A stretch of DNA of 64,000 nt from Bacteroidaceae bacterium (GTDB lineage Bacteria; Bacteroidota; Bacteroidia; Bacteroidales; Muribaculaceae), in assembly GCA_021768245.1 (NCBI GenBank), contig JAETNO010000013.1, positions 13,328 to 77,327 of the forward strand. The letters are read 5' to 3'. The position numbers and the translations under genes are program-made. The notes under the pieces are model-generated. The model did no database searches. It saw nothing but the letters and a program-made list of their open reading frames with translations, and was not told the DNA's origin. Below are positions 34,476 to 43,812 of this stretch, one piece after another. Each line of letters begins with the position of its first letter. Position 1 is the first letter of the stretch.

Positions 34476-35108
34476 TTATTGGCCCACGGCCACTTTGGCA
34501 TGGCGGAGCACTTTGTCATTGATTGTGTAACCTTTAGTAGGGGTGTCGATTACGATGCCTTTTTGCGCTTCGTCGGCAACGGGTACCATGGCTATAGCTT
34601 CGTGGTACTCGGCATCGAATGGCTTGCCTGTACTCTCAATGGGCTTCACACCATTGGCGGCGAGGAATTTCACGAGTTTCTGATAAATCAGTTCCATCCC
34701 CTGACGCACGGATGCAGGGTCTTCGATGTTAGCGCTTGCCTCAAGTCCGCGCTCGAAGTCGTCAACAATCGGGAGAAGTCCTTTGAGCACGTTTTCGGCA
34801 GCGTTCTTGATTATATCGGACTTTTCTTTCACCGTACGCTTGCGGAAGTTGTCGAACTCGGCCATGAGGAAGAGATATTCTTTCTTCTCTTTCTCGACCT
34901 GGGCCTGGGCCTCCTCGAGCTGCTTGTTGAGCGCGTCGATGTCAGTGAGCTGTCTGTCGATTATATCGTTTTCTTCTTTTTCGGTGGAATTTTGCTCGTC
35001 GAAAGCTTCCTGCATATCGTCGATAATTTCACCTCCCTCTTCCGGGCGTATATTTTTCTCCTGTTTGTGAGGAGCCTTATTCTGATTCTTATCGTGATTG
35101 TGGCTCAT
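34476..35108 (-). CDS. grpE: Nucleotide exchange factor GrpE
   Basis: 210 residues from the ATG at 35108 (MSHNHDKNQNK). An in-frame start 35 codons earlier adds a basic tail that is not typical. An acidic, disordered N-terminus (about 1-60) leads to the long dimer helix (about 65-115: LEEAQAQVEKEKKEYLFLMAEFDNFRKRT). The C-terminal beta domain has the signature HEAIAMVPV and GYTINDKVLRHAKVAVG. It releases ADP from DnaK. It forms an operon with dnaJ, while dnaK itself is not in the window. No clear TAnnTTTG box precedes it. A poor TGGCA-N9-TTGAA match to the sigma-54 pattern lies at about 35142-35158 on the minus strand. Confidence 0.95.
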   Translation of the reverse strand: MSHNHDKNQNKAPHKQEKNIRPEEGGEIIDDMQEAFDEQNSTEKEENDIIDRQLTDIDALNKQLEEAQAQVEKEKKEYLFLMAEFDNFRKRTVKEKSDIIKNAAENVLKGLLPIVDDFERGLEASANIEDPASVRQGMELIYQKLVKFLAANGVKPIESTGKPFDAEYHEAIAMVPVADEAQKGIVIDTPTKGYTINDKVLRHAKVAVGQ

Positions 35109-35287
35109 AATTAGATATGGTAGTTTTTTATATTTCTTATCTTTCAAAAAGATTGCCAAAGATGATTTACGGCACAAGTTTTTTAGATACTGTGCCTGCG
35201 CCGGCATCCGCATGATGTATTTTTACAACAACTGACGGCCTATAACGTTCACCATTACAATAAAAAGCGGAGTGTTGCCGCGACGGT

Positions 35288-36109
35288 CTATAACTTTGAG
35301 ACGAAGCATGAACAGCCATCGAATTTCTCTGTCAGAGAGTCTGACAAAATGTCACCCTTGAAGAGTGCGTAGACTGCCGAACCGGAGCCCGACATGGATA
35401 CGTAGGTGGCTCCGTAATCCGCCAATGCCGACTTGACTTCTGCAATTGCCGGGTAGGATGGGAATACCGATGGCTCGAAGTCATTCTTGAGCCGTCCCTG
35501 CCATGAGTCAGGAGTGTCCTTTATTATTTCGGAGATATGGATGTCGGGGACGCATGGCGTAGTGTGGCGGTAGGCTTCTGTCGTGGGGACGCTTACCTGA
35601 GGCTTTACGACAGCAAGAGTCATGCCTGACAGAATCAGTTCCACCGGCGAGAATTCCGTTCCGATTCCCGAACAGAGCATCGGGCGGTTATAGATGAAGA
35701 ACGGACAGTCCGCTCCGAGACTTGCCGCCATCTCTGCCAGACTATCATCGGTCAATCCGAGTTGATACAGGCTGTTGAGGCCAATAAGAGTGAAGGCTGC
35801 ATCCGCAGAGCCTCCTCCAAGGCCTGCTCCGTCGGGTATTATCTTGCGTAGATAGATGTCTGTCGGAGGCAGGTTGACCCTGTCGGCCATAAGCCTGTAG
35901 GCCTTCATAACGAGATTCTTTTCCGGCGGACAGTCCACTTTGCGTCCGGTGACGGTGAGGCTTGTCTCCGTGCCTGCCGACGGGACTATTTCGAGTACGT
36001 CTTGCCAGGGGATTGGCACCATCACGGTCTCTATGTCATGGTATCCGTCTTCTCGCCGGCGTATAATGTCAAGCCCGAGATTTATCTTCGCGTTTGGGAA
36101 AAGAATCAT
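35288..36109 (-). CDS. ispE: 4-diphosphocytidyl-2-C-methyl-D-erythritol kinase
   Basis: 273 residues, a GHMP-kinase. The N-terminal NAKINLGLDIIRRREDGYH binds substrate. The ATP loop is PDGAGLGGGSADAAF (about 92-106), and the third motif is YVSMSGSGSAVYALF near the C-terminus. It phosphorylates CDP-methylerythritol in the MEP pathway to isoprenoids in the cytoplasm. A well-formed promoter lies just upstream of the ATG. Confidence 0.96.
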   Translation of the reverse strand: MILFPNAKINLGLDIIRRREDGYHDIETVMVPIPWQDVLEIVPSAGTETSLTVTGRKVDCPPEKNLVMKAYRLMADRVNLPPTDIYLRKIIPDGAGLGGGSADAAFTLIGLNSLYQLGLTDDSLAEMAASLGADCPFFIYNRPMLCSGIGTEFSPVELILSGMTLAVVKPQVSVPTTEAYRHTTPCVPDIHISEIIKDTPDSWQGRLKNDFEPSVFPSYPAIAEVKSALADYGATYVSMSGSGSAVYALFKGDILSDSLTEKFDGCSCFVSKL

Positions 36110-36134
36110 ATGCGTGTCGATTGTAATCGGTGTG

Positions 36135-36166
36135 CAAAATTAGTCATTAGTCGCAATTTACGCAAA
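36135..36166 (-). promoter_or_regulatory. Promoter of ispE
   Basis: Minus strand: TTTG (36166-36163), 20-bp spacer, TAATTTTG (36142-36135), 25 bp before the ispE ATG. One of the clearest promoters in the window. Confidence 0.75.
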
Positions 36167-36188
36167 TGGCGCTGTATTATACGCTGCC

Positions 36189-38672
36189 TTACTTCCAGCT
36201 TAGTTCCAGTTTTGATATCAGCGTCGCCGATGCTCCTGTCGAGCCTGTGTGCTGTAGGCCGAATGTTGTGGCGGTGGTTTTGTCGGGCACTTCAGCATAG
36301 AGTGAGACTGTCGGTGAAGGGCGCTTGTCTTCGACTGCGGAGCTGTTTTGGGCATCGGCCGTGTCGGCGTCGGTCGATGCGGTGGCCCTGAGGATGCCGT
36401 CCGTCAGCCAAAGGTCGACTGTGCAGGTCGTGCGGTAGCATGTAGATGCCTGGGGTTTGGAAACAGGAACCGCAGTCCCGTTATCATAACGCATCAGGGT
36501 GAAGACAACCGCGTGGTCATAGTCAACCGTACGCTCCACGCGCAATCCGTAGCCTGACATCGTTTCAGGATTGTATTTAATATAAACATCAAGATATTGG
36601 CCGGTGGCGCTCCCGAATCCCTGCCCTGCACTCTTGCATGGTTCCAGCATGAGTTTCGCTCTCATGTCGCGACATTTTTCGCGGGCAGGAGTGTAGAAGG
36701 CTCTTGCCCCACGTGTCCATTGGACGAGGCCTATGCCGGTTGACGCGTCTGTCGCACGGCCGAAGTACCAACATTCCTCGGGATTCGGTTGCCATGCGTG
36801 TGGCGCGGTGTCAGCAGGTTTGTAGGAATCGAAACTCCATGCTCCGCGTGCTATTCTGGGCTGTAGCCTTACAGGCACGGCGGAGAAATCGGTCACATAG
36901 CTGCTTTCTTCCTTTCTTGCCTTGAACTTTATATGTTTTGCAGCGCATGGCTTGTCAAGGATTAACTGGTGGACTTTCCCGCCACGTGTATCGCCTCCTT
37001 TCGGGACTATGCGTACACCGATATAGCAGTTCCGGTCGGCATGGCTTAACGGGTAGGATGCAAATAGTCTTCCCGAACCATGGCAGACGGCTATAGAGTC
37101 GCTCCAATCAGGGCTTTTGCATCTATACCATTCGAAGTGGCTGCGGTCTTCAGCCACATCGTCAATCCTGTAATCGACCGTCACTTTGCCGTCTTCGATT
37201 TTCAGTACGGGCATCAGCGAGAAATCAGGAGCATCTTTAAGATATGGCTCCACTTTGGTGTCCACGCAACCCTGGATTCCCATATCAGTGGAAGCGACTA
37301 TCCTTCCCTTCGCCTCTATAGGCATCGAATTGCAACTTTCCACTCCGATATGGCCTAATTTCCCGTTCTTATCAAGCTTTACGCTGTTGGGGTAGCTGTA
37401 GCCTATCTTTAACGGCTGAATGGCTTCAATTTTATCATCCGTCACAGGATAGTTTCCCCAACGGCGGAAAATCATGTCAAGTTCTTTTGAATCGCCCTTG
37501 GCCTTTAGCGACAGTCGGTCAACGCCGAAATCCATCCTTACCGGAAGGTCTGTCAGCTTGCGTCCGAGCCGCTGCTCCATTTTCCGGATTTCAGAAAGTT
37601 GGCCGAGCGGATCCCAGCCATCATCGCCGGCAAGAAGATTGGGCGTGTTGTATATAACTGTGTTTCCGTCGCAGATTTTATATGCGTCGAGCAGTTTCGT
37701 ATCGCTTATGTCCACGCTCATGAATGGGCGGTCGGAGTCTATGGCGTAGCTTTCGCCGTTGAGAGTCACACCGCTGTGATAGCTGACAATCGGGCTTTCA
37801 TCGCGTGTCCACCTGATGGTCATATTATTTCCGGAGGAGGAGAAACGTGTATCGACCATCGTGACCATTCCCGGTGCCTTCGTGAGATACTGGGGGCCTT
37901 TACCTTTGATATCTATGTCGCAATTCAGGAATATCGCTCCGGTTGTATCTGTCGTATAGAAGGGTTTGCTGCTGAAAAATGTGAAGCGGCAGTCAAGGTA
38001 GACCGCACTCCCGGTCAAGGCATCGTCGGTACACTCGAAATAGCAATCCTTATAAAAGCTGCGGCGACCACCGACTATAGGACAAAGATTCAGTCGGCTG
38101 ATGAAACGGCAATTGCTGGCATAGACTCTGTCGGTGCCCTCGCAGATTCCAAGCTGTGCCTGTACGATAGGGGCGCATCGTTTAGCGCGGTTAAGCGCTG
38201 GATTTAGCGGATAGTCGAGGTCTACGTTGCAGTAATTACCTAATGTCATGTTTTCTACCCGAAGTGAGGAGCCTTTGAAATGGAGCATGGTATAGTTGCC
38301 GACAGCTCCGCGCGTCTGTCCACGGTTAACGGCGAATACTGTATTCTCGGGATTCCCGTCGGAGCCTATGATTTCAAGAGTGTCGCAGACGATATGAAAT
38401 CCGTAAGGGATGCTGTTGTCGGGCATTTTCCTTATGGCCGGGTCGTCGGGGTCATCGAGCCAGTAGACTCCCGGAGCCACGCGCAGTGTCACTTTCCCTG
38501 CCCCTGACGCGGCAAGGCGGTTGACGGCATCGAGGGCTGATATGGCATCCGTATAATGGTTCTCGTCCGTGCTTGCATTATTGTTGTCGAGATAGACGGT
38601 CTTGGCCTCTGCTGCAGCCAAGGTACTCAATGCGGTGAATATGAGAATTGATATTCTTTTAGCTATTTTCAT
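36189..38672 (-). CDS. Secreted right-handed beta-helix protein (pectinesterase/pectate-lyase-like fold) with C-terminal jelly-roll
   Basis: 827 residues from the ATG at 38672. Signal peptide about 1-24 (ALSTLAAAEA). The first half (about 24-330) is a parallel beta-helix similar to CE8 pectinesterases: KTVYLDNNNAS, KVTLRVAPGVYWLDDP, then short strands such as VYLDCRFTF, AIFLNCDIDI and MVTMVDTRF. The middle carries LDMIFRRWGNYPVTDD and repeated beta segments. The last 200 residues (WYFGRATDASTG and LDVYIKYNPETMSGYGLRVER) look like a carbohydrate-binding jelly-roll. The usual CE8 Asp-Asp-Arg triad is not clear to me, so enzymatic activity is unproven. It probably acts on plant or host glycans outside the cytoplasm. 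No SusCD pair adjoins it. Confidence 0.7.
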   Translation of the reverse strand: MKIAKRISILIFTALSTLAAAEAKTVYLDNNNASTDENHYTDAISALDAVNRLAASGAGKVTLRVAPGVYWLDDPDDPAIRKMPDNSIPYGFHIVCDTLEIIGSDGNPENTVFAVNRGQTRGAVGNYTMLHFKGSSLRVENMTLGNYCNVDLDYPLNPALNRAKRCAPIVQAQLGICEGTDRVYASNCRFISRLNLCPIVGGRRSFYKDCYFECTDDALTGSAVYLDCRFTFFSSKPFYTTDTTGAIFLNCDIDIKGKGPQYLTKAPGMVTMVDTRFSSSGNNMTIRWTRDESPIVSYHSGVTLNGESYAIDSDRPFMSVDISDTKLLDAYKICDGNTVIYNTPNLLAGDDGWDPLGQLSEIRKMEQRLGRKLTDLPVRMDFGVDRLSLKAKGDSKELDMIFRRWGNYPVTDDKIEAIQPLKIGYSYPNSVKLDKNGKLGHIGVESCNSMPIEAKGRIVASTDMGIQGCVDTKVEPYLKDAPDFSLMPVLKIEDGKVTVDYRIDDVAEDRSHFEWYRCKSPDWSDSIAVCHGSGRLFASYPLSHADRNCYIGVRIVPKGGDTRGGKVHQLILDKPCAAKHIKFKARKEESSYVTDFSAVPVRLQPRIARGAWSFDSYKPADTAPHAWQPNPEECWYFGRATDASTGIGLVQWTRGARAFYTPAREKCRDMRAKLMLEPCKSAGQGFGSATGQYLDVYIKYNPETMSGYGLRVERTVDYDHAVVFTLMRYDNGTAVPVSKPQASTCYRTTCTVDLWLTDGILRATASTDADTADAQNSSAVEDKRPSPTVSLYAEVPDKTTATTFGLQHTGSTGASATLISKLELSWK

Positions 38673-38751
38673 GGTTGCTGTCAAAAAAATTTAAGAGCCA
38701 TAAAGTTAGCTAAAATCTTCCATATGATGGTTTCCTGTGCTGAAAAATTCT

Positions 38752-38759
38752 TACCTTTG
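38752..38759 (+). promoter_or_regulatory. -7 box TACCTTTG of dnaB
   Basis: Matches TAnnTTTG, 54 bp before the dnaB ATG. No good -33 element. A degenerate TAACTTTA on the other strand (38708-38701) could serve the divergent beta-helix gene. Confidence 0.5.
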
Positions 38760-38813
38760 TATTATAAAAACAGTTTCAATCCGACATAAATTTAGATAAT
38801 TTCTTACAGAACC

Positions 38814-40388
38814 ATGCCACAGGAAAACAGGCAAACATCACAATATGGCAACAAGAAGCCGCAACACGTATCAGTCTTTGACCACGGAGGCCGCATACCG
38901 CCACGCGACAACGATCTTGAAGAGGCTGTCCTCGGAGCATTGATGCTCGAAAAGGACGCTTATACGGTGGTCTGCGATATTTTGAAGCCTGAATCCTTCT
39001 ACGATCCTTCCAACCAAAAGATTTATGCCGCTATCCAGAGCCTCGGTGCCGCCCAGCAGAGCATCGATATGCTCACCGTCACTGAAAAGCTCCGTCTCAT
39101 GGGTGAGCTTGAGGCGGCCGGTGGCCCCTTGCGGATATCCGAACTGACTTCACGCGTGGCTTCGGGAGCCCATGTCGAGTTCCATGCCCGCATTGTGGCT
39201 CAGAAATATCTCGCGCGCGAACTGATTAAATTTGCCTCGCAGATTGAGTCGCAGGCTTTTGACGAGAGCTATGATGTCGACGACCTTTTGCAGGAGGCGG
39301 AAGGAAAGCTCTTCGAGATTTCACAGCGCAATGTGAAGAAGGATGTGACGCAGATTGACCCCGTCATAAATGCCGCTCTTGAGCAGATACAGACCGCCGC
39401 TAACCGCGCGTCGGGTCTTTCCGGCCTGGAGTCAGGCTATCATGAACTGGATAAGCTGACTTCGGGATGGCAGCGCAGCGACCTTATCATTATAGCTGCC
39501 CGCCCGGCCATGGGCAAGACGGCTTTTGTCCTTTCAATGGCAAAGAACATGGCGGTCAACTATAATATCCCCGTGGCGATATTCTCTCTTGAAATGTCCA
39601 ACCTTCAGCTTGTCAACCGCCTGATTCAGAACACATGCGAGATTGAGGGTGAAAAAATCAAGAGCGGACAGCTGACACAGATGGAATGGGACCAACTTAT
39701 GACGCGCGTGAAGAAGCTCTACAGCGCTCCGCTGTTTATAGATGATACGGCGTCGCTTTCGATTTTTGAATTGCGCACCAAGGCACGCCGACTTGTCAGG
39801 GAGCACAACGTGTCGTTCATAATCATCGACTATCTTCAGCTTATGAACGCATCCGGAATGAAATTCGGCTCGCGCGAGCAGGAGGTGTCAATGATTTCCC
39901 GTTCGCTCAAGCAGCTCGCCAAGGAACTCAATATCCCGATTGTCGCGCTTTCGCAGCTCAACCGAAGCGTGGAGAGCCGTGGTGCGGATTCAAAAGACGG
40001 CAAGCGTCCGCAGCTCAGCGACCTCCGTGAGAGTGGTGCCATAGAGCAGGATGCCGATATCGTCTGCTTCATCCACAGGCCGGAATATTATCTCCGTTCG
40101 GGTGTCGACGCTGCCGGCAATGATATCCGTGGCCTTGCGGAGTTTATAGTTGCCAAGCACCGTAGCGGTCGTGTCGACGATGTCAAGATGCGTTTTAAAA
40201 GTAAGTATGCCCGTTTCGAGAACTGGGATGGGGAGGTTGAGATGGCAAGCGGTTCGAAGGTTTCGCGTCTCAATGCCGATGATGGTTCCGATTTCAGTCA
40301 GGGTGGGGCTTTCGCATCGGATTCGCCATTCAGCGGTGGTTCTGCCGATATTCTCTCCACTACATCCGAGGAATTGGCTCCTTTCTAA
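38814..40388 (+). CDS. dnaB: Replicative DNA helicase DnaB
   Basis: 524 residues. The N-terminal helical domain has PPRDNDLEEAVLGALMLEKD (about 24-43). A linker follows, then the RecA-like helicase domain with Walker A ARPAMGKTAF (about 226-235), Walker B SFIIIDYLQLM, and the arginine finger and DnaB motif LRESGAIEQDAD. The C-terminal EFIVAKHRSGR is standard. No intein is present. The hexamer unwinds the fork. It stands alone with its own promoter, and the rest of the replication genes are elsewhere. Confidence 0.98.
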   Translation: MPQENRQTSQYGNKKPQHVSVFDHGGRIPPRDNDLEEAVLGALMLEKDAYTVVCDILKPESFYDPSNQKIYAAIQSLGAAQQSIDMLTVTEKLRLMGELEAAGGPLRISELTSRVASGAHVEFHARIVAQKYLARELIKFASQIESQAFDESYDVDDLLQEAEGKLFEISQRNVKKDVTQIDPVINAALEQIQTAANRASGLSGLESGYHELDKLTSGWQRSDLIIIAARPAMGKTAFVLSMAKNMAVNYNIPVAIFSLEMSNLQLVNRLIQNTCEIEGEKIKSGQLTQMEWDQLMTRVKKLYSAPLFIDDTASLSIFELRTKARRLVREHNVSFIIIDYLQLMNASGMKFGSREQEVSMISRSLKQLAKELNIPIVALSQLNRSVESRGADSKDGKRPQLSDLRESGAIEQDADIVCFIHRPEYYLRSGVDAAGNDIRGLAEFIVAKHRSGRVDDVKMRFKSKYARFENWDGEVEMASGSKVSRLNADDGSDFSQGGAFASDSPFSGGSADILSTTSEELAPF

Positions 40389-40416
40389 GAAACTGTTTAA
40401 AATTTAAACGGTTTCT
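40388..40416 (+). terminator. AT-rich palindrome after dnaB
   Basis: A 13- to 14-bp palindrome begins in the dnaB stop region (AGAAACTGTTTAAA with TTTAAACGGTTTCT). It has little GC and a very small loop, so its use as a terminator is uncertain. Confidence 0.35.
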
Positions 40417-40524
40417 AAAATATGCCGTTTTGGGGGCATGAGGAAACGATTTTTAACTATCATAAAACTTTTCACAAACTCGGTTTGTTAGATAGATAAA
40501 ATTAACAAAACCAACTATTGTTTT

Positions 40525-41580
40525 ATGAAAAAAGCGTTATTAATCATTGCAATCATGCTGGGTAGTGTGGCTGCATTTGCTCAGAGCCTCGACAAGAATG
40601 AAGCTAAGCAACTTAAGGCTTTCCTCTCTGAGCCCGCAAAAGAGGGAACTAATGCACAGGCCCTTAAAGTTTCCAACCTCAACGCACTCACTTCAATCGA
40701 GGGCGTCACTGTTGAAAACGGTCATGTAACCGCTATCGAATGGAAGGACAAGAAACTCGGAGGCACTCTTAACCTCGCCAATTTCAAGGCCCTTAAAAAG
40801 GTAGACGTATCACGCAACGAACTCACTTCACTCAGCGTGGCTAACTGCCCCGCTCTCGTGGAACTCAACGCAGGCCGCAACAAGCTTTCCGCGGTGGATT
40901 TCGAAGGTTGCGGAATGTTGCAGAAAGTAGCTGTCTATAAGAACAGACTTGCAGACATCACTCTCAACAACACCCCGATGCTGAACAACCTTAATGTTTC
41001 AAACAATCTCTTTGTCGAACTGAACGTTTCAGACAATTTCAACCTCCAGACTCTCAACTGTCAGGGTTGCCATCTCGAGACTCTGAATGTTTCCGGTTGC
41101 ACCGCACTTAAGAATCTCTACTGTGGCTACAATAAGCTGACCACTCTGACTCTCGCAGGGGTTGAGAACCTTCAGAACCTCAACATCGACGACAATGAGA
41201 TTACCAACTTTATAGTGTCCGGTCTCCCCTCGATTTCTACAATCATCTGCTCCGACAACAATATGACTACCCTCGGTGTCCGTAACTGCAACGCTCTTCT
41301 CGACCTCGTTTGCTCTTACAATGACCTCACCACTCTGTCTGTTGAAGGATGCCCCAACCTCCAGTTTGTTGACTGCTCTTACAACGATTTGACTCAGCTC
41401 GACCTCTCCAACCAGACTTTCCTACAGAGACTGCTCTGCAACAACAACCAGCTCAACCTTCTCGATGTATCGTTTGACCAGGCTCTTACCTATGTCAACT
41501 GCCGCTTCAATATGATTACCGATTTCAGGGCTGTAGCTTGCAACAATCTCCGAATGGTTGCCTGCCAGTGGAATCCCTAA
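40525..41580 (+). CDS. Secreted internalin-like leucine-rich repeat protein
   Basis: 351 residues. Signal peptide about 1-20 (MLGSVAAFAQ). An N-terminal cap (about 21-80) precedes about a dozen repeats of 21 residues with the pattern L-x-x-L-x-C-x-x-N-x-(L/M)-T-x-L-x-V-x-x-C (about 85-345), for example LKNLYCGYNKLTTLTLAGVE and LLDLVCSYNDLTTLSVEGCP. A conserved Cys in many repeats would face the interior of the solenoid. No anchor or C-terminal sorting domain is seen, so the protein should be periplasmic or secreted. It probably mediates protein binding. It is followed by a strong terminator. Confidence 0.87.
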   Translation: MKKALLIIAIMLGSVAAFAQSLDKNEAKQLKAFLSEPAKEGTNAQALKVSNLNALTSIEGVTVENGHVTAIEWKDKKLGGTLNLANFKALKKVDVSRNELTSLSVANCPALVELNAGRNKLSAVDFEGCGMLQKVAVYKNRLADITLNNTPMLNNLNVSNNLFVELNVSDNFNLQTLNCQGCHLETLNVSGCTALKNLYCGYNKLTTLTLAGVENLQNLNIDDNEITNFIVSGLPSISTIICSDNNMTTLGVRNCNALLDLVCSYNDLTTLSVEGCPNLQFVDCSYNDLTQLDLSNQTFLQRLLCNNNQLNLLDVSFDQALTYVNCRFNMITDFRAVACNNLRMVACQWNP

Positions 41581-41678
41581 TGACTGAGATGCATTATCGT
41601 ACTACCGGTCTCTAATCTATAAGACACACATATTTATTGAAAAACACTCTTCCGTCTTGAATGACGCTACATAAAACG

Positions 41679-41721
41679 ATTACGGCTGGAAGCGAGAGGC
41701 TTCCGGCCGTAATTATTTTTT
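41679..41721 (+). terminator. Strong terminator between the LRR gene and the GntR/ABC unit
   Basis: A 15-bp stem (41679-41693 with 41699-41713, one G-T pair), 5-nt loop, then TATTTTTTG. It lies between convergent genes and may serve both. Confidence 0.9.
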
Positions 41722-41741
41722 GTGGATACTGGAGGGGGCGT

Positions 41742-42107
41742 TTACTGATTCTCCAAGAATTTGCGATACTGCTCTTCGACCTCTTCGATTGAGATGTCCA
41801 ACAGCGTCATTTCCTTGAATAGCTCTTTGAGCGAGGTGTCGAAAAATTCGCTGCGTCGGGCGTCATTCACATGTTGCAACGCGTCGGATGTGAGATAGAA
41901 TCCCATTCCTCGCTTTGCTATGATGATGCCTTGCGCCTGAAGGAACTCATAGGCCTTCAGAACGGTGTGACTGTTGACAGAAAGCTGCAAGGATAGCTCC
42001 CTTACTGACGGAACCCTCTGTTCCGCAGCCCAGGCTCCTGTCAGAATTTGTCCGAAACTGTAGTCTATGATTTGTCGGTATATAGGTTTATTGGGTGTGA
42101 AATCCAT
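41742..42107 (-). CDS. GntR-family regulator (YtrA type)
   Basis: 121 residues. The short YtrA-type GntR protein has an N-terminal winged helix (about 8-75: PIYRQIIDYSFGQILTGAWAAEQRVPSVRELS and SVNSHTVLKAYEFLQAQGII) and a brief helical tail for dimerisation, without a large ligand domain. In this family the regulator usually controls the ABC transporter genes beside it. Here it is the last gene of the unit with an ABC permease-like protein (21 bp upstream) and an ATPase, which fits autoregulation of the cluster. Confidence 0.93.
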   Translation of the reverse strand: MDFTPNKPIYRQIIDYSFGQILTGAWAAEQRVPSVRELSLQLSVNSHTVLKAYEFLQAQGIIIAKRGMGFYLTSDALQHVNDARRSEFFDTSLKELFKEMTLLDISIEEVEEQYRKFLENQ

Positions 42108-42128
42108 TGAATGTCCGCTTTGGATTTA

Positions 42129-42926
42129 TTAGTTCTTTACTTGCCCTTTTGCGAGCAGATTGTAGGATTTACGTGCAAGTATCGCGCTTGCAATCAGATA
42201 TACTCCGCTTAGGGCATACATCAATGGCATCAATTGATCGATGATGCTGCTCGCTAAATCCTCTTTTGCCATGTCGGGATTGTCAAAGGCATCTTTTACG
42301 GCGATGACGAATCCTGCTATTCCTGATACCAGACCAGTAATCAGGATTACTATTACATAGCAAAGGATTGCTTTCAACACCTTGTGGCTACCTCCTTTCA
42401 ATACGATATATAGCATAATCAATACATAGAAAGCCGATTGGATTGTACCTATGAACAATATTGAGCCGGGAGATAAGTAATCACAGTCGCCAATTGTCGA
42501 GCCGGACATTTTCATCCCCATCTCGAACATGTCCTCAATGCTGATTCCTTTCCCGAAGAAGGAAAAGATTGCGCTTGAGCCATACCATATGCCTTGTATT
42601 ATGAACGGGATGAAAACAAGGCTGTAGAGCATGTAGAAGGTCCATTTCTCAATCGGTTTTACCGGTAGCTGGCGCATGAGACTGTCGTCATGTCTCGCGA
42701 ATACCAGTGGATTGAAGTAAAGGGCGAGCCCCATTATCGAGTTCCCGAGGATAAGGAGGGTCTTTTTCGCTTCATAGCTTCCTGCAAATAGGATGAGGCA
42801 TGATGAAAGAACTGAGATTGCGATGGTCAGGGGGATATGTATCCGTATGGAATCACGGTACATATATCCGACGCTCAGCATACGTCGCCATGAAAATTCG
42901 TCGTTATATAGTGCTATATTTTCCAT
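42129..42926 (-). CDS. ABC-2-like transporter membrane subunit
   Basis: 265 residues, family not certain. Six hydrophobic segments can be seen: about 34-52, 60-78, 92-118, 158-180, 192-215 and 236-256. A polar N-terminus (about 1-30) precedes them. Its position 14 bp after the ABC ATPase and 21 bp before the YtrA-type regulator marks it as the membrane partner. Such YtrABC-like units export or sense peptides or cell-envelope stress agents. The substrate is unknown. Confidence 0.78.
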   Translation of the reverse strand: MENIALYNDEFSWRRMLSVGYMYRDSIRIHIPLTIAISVLSSCLILFAGSYEAKKTLLILGNSIMGLALYFNPLVFARHDDSLMRQLPVKPIEKWTFYMLYSLVFIPFIIQGIWYGSSAIFSFFGKGISIEDMFEMGMKMSGSTIGDCDYLSPGSILFIGTIQSAFYVLIMLYIVLKGGSHKVLKAILCYVIVILITGLVSGIAGFVIAVKDAFDNPDMAKEDLASSIIDQLMPLMYALSGVYLIASAILARKSYNLLAKGQVKN

Positions 42927-42940
42927 TGTTTTAGATGTGC

Positions 42941-43792
42941 TTAAAGATTTTCTCCCTTTTCGTTTCCACTTATTGCTTTAAGGATTTTATCGCGCGAAGG
43001 TGACAGAAGTGAGCTGTAAAGCAACCCGTAGTTCAACTCTGCGGGTTCGCCCGTTTCATTCGTGATGATGGAGTAGAACACACCCGGCCCTTGCTCCATG
43101 AAAAGTGGATTGTATGAGGGTATGGTCGTGCTGACACATGAAATGCGTTCGCAGATTTCCCATGACGGTTTGGCAAGCAAGAGTTCTCCCTTTGACAGCA
43201 CTATGACTCCGTCATATAGTTCGCGGAGGTCGCTGACCGTGTGGGTTGAGATGATTACGGTCTGTTCGGTTGATGTTGTGCGGGCCAATATTTTGCGCAG
43301 TGCTTTCTTCGACGTGATGTCAAGGCCGTTGGCCGGCTCGTCAAGCAGCAGTATGTCAACACCTAAAGCTGTAGCGTAGGCAAGGAGTGTCTTATGGCGC
43401 AGGCCTAAGGACAGATTGGTGAAGGTTTCATCTCCGGTCAGGCCGAATTCCCTAAGGTTTTCTTCGAAACATTCCTGGGAGAATGTCGGATAGAAACGGC
43501 TGTGGAGTGTGGCGAATCCACGGATGTTTTTTGTCGGAAGTTCCATCATATCCGGCATGAGAAATACCTTTTTCAGTGCTGACGGTTCGCGGTTGGATGA
43601 GTCGTAGCAGTCCAGCATGCATTTCCCTGATGTCGGGGTGAGCAATCCGGCCATGATTTTCAGGAGTGTGGTTTTTCCGGCGCCGTTTTCTCCTAAAAGA
43701 AGATGTATGCCTGGCGCGATTGTAGCCGTGACATCTCTGAGTGCGAGATGTCCACGGCTATATTCATATGTGAGATGGTCGAATGTAATCAT
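42941..43792 (-). CDS. ABC transporter ATP-binding protein
   Basis: 283 residues. Walker A LLGENGAGKTT (about 32-42), signature FTNLSLGLRHKTLL, Walker B DILLLDEPANGLD and the switch His in VIISTHTVSDL are all present. A C-terminal 65-residue extension (SCVSTTIPSYNPLF and on) is not part of the ATPase fold and may contact the membrane subunit. It is cotranscribed with the membrane subunit and the GntR regulator. It begins 20 bp after the TraB/GumN gene on the same strand. Confidence 0.95.
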   Translation of the reverse strand: MITFDHLTYEYSRGHLALRDVTATIAPGIHLLLGENGAGKTTLLKIMAGLLTPTSGKCMLDCYDSSNREPSALKKVFLMPDMMELPTKNIRGFATLHSRFYPTFSQECFEENLREFGLTGDETFTNLSLGLRHKTLLAYATALGVDILLLDEPANGLDITSKKALRKILARTTSTEQTVIISTHTVSDLRELYDGVIVLSKGELLLAKPSWEICERISCVSTTIPSYNPLFMEQGPGVFYSIITNETGEPAELNYGLLYSSLLSPSRDKILKAISGNEKGENL

Positions 43793-43812
43793 TTAGTCGG
43801 TATTTATATGTA

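Noticed and set aside
34479..35114. A 211-residue plus-strand frame opposite grpE
   Set aside because: Antisense shadow of grpE; hydrophobic character arises from the complement of Glu/Lys codons.
35140..35160. A sigma-54-type site before grpE (TGGCAATCTTTTTGAA on the minus strand)
   Set aside because: The -12 half is TTGAA rather than TTGCA and the -24 half lacks the final C. Too weak to claim beside the better groES site.
37599..38207. A 202-residue plus-strand frame inside the beta-helix gene
   Set aside because: Antisense shadow; no signal, promoter or family features.
40780..41575. Regularly spaced repeats that could suggest a CRISPR array or tandem repeat
   Set aside because: The period of about 63 bp is the 21-residue leucine-rich repeat of a coding gene, and repeats are degenerate at DNA level.
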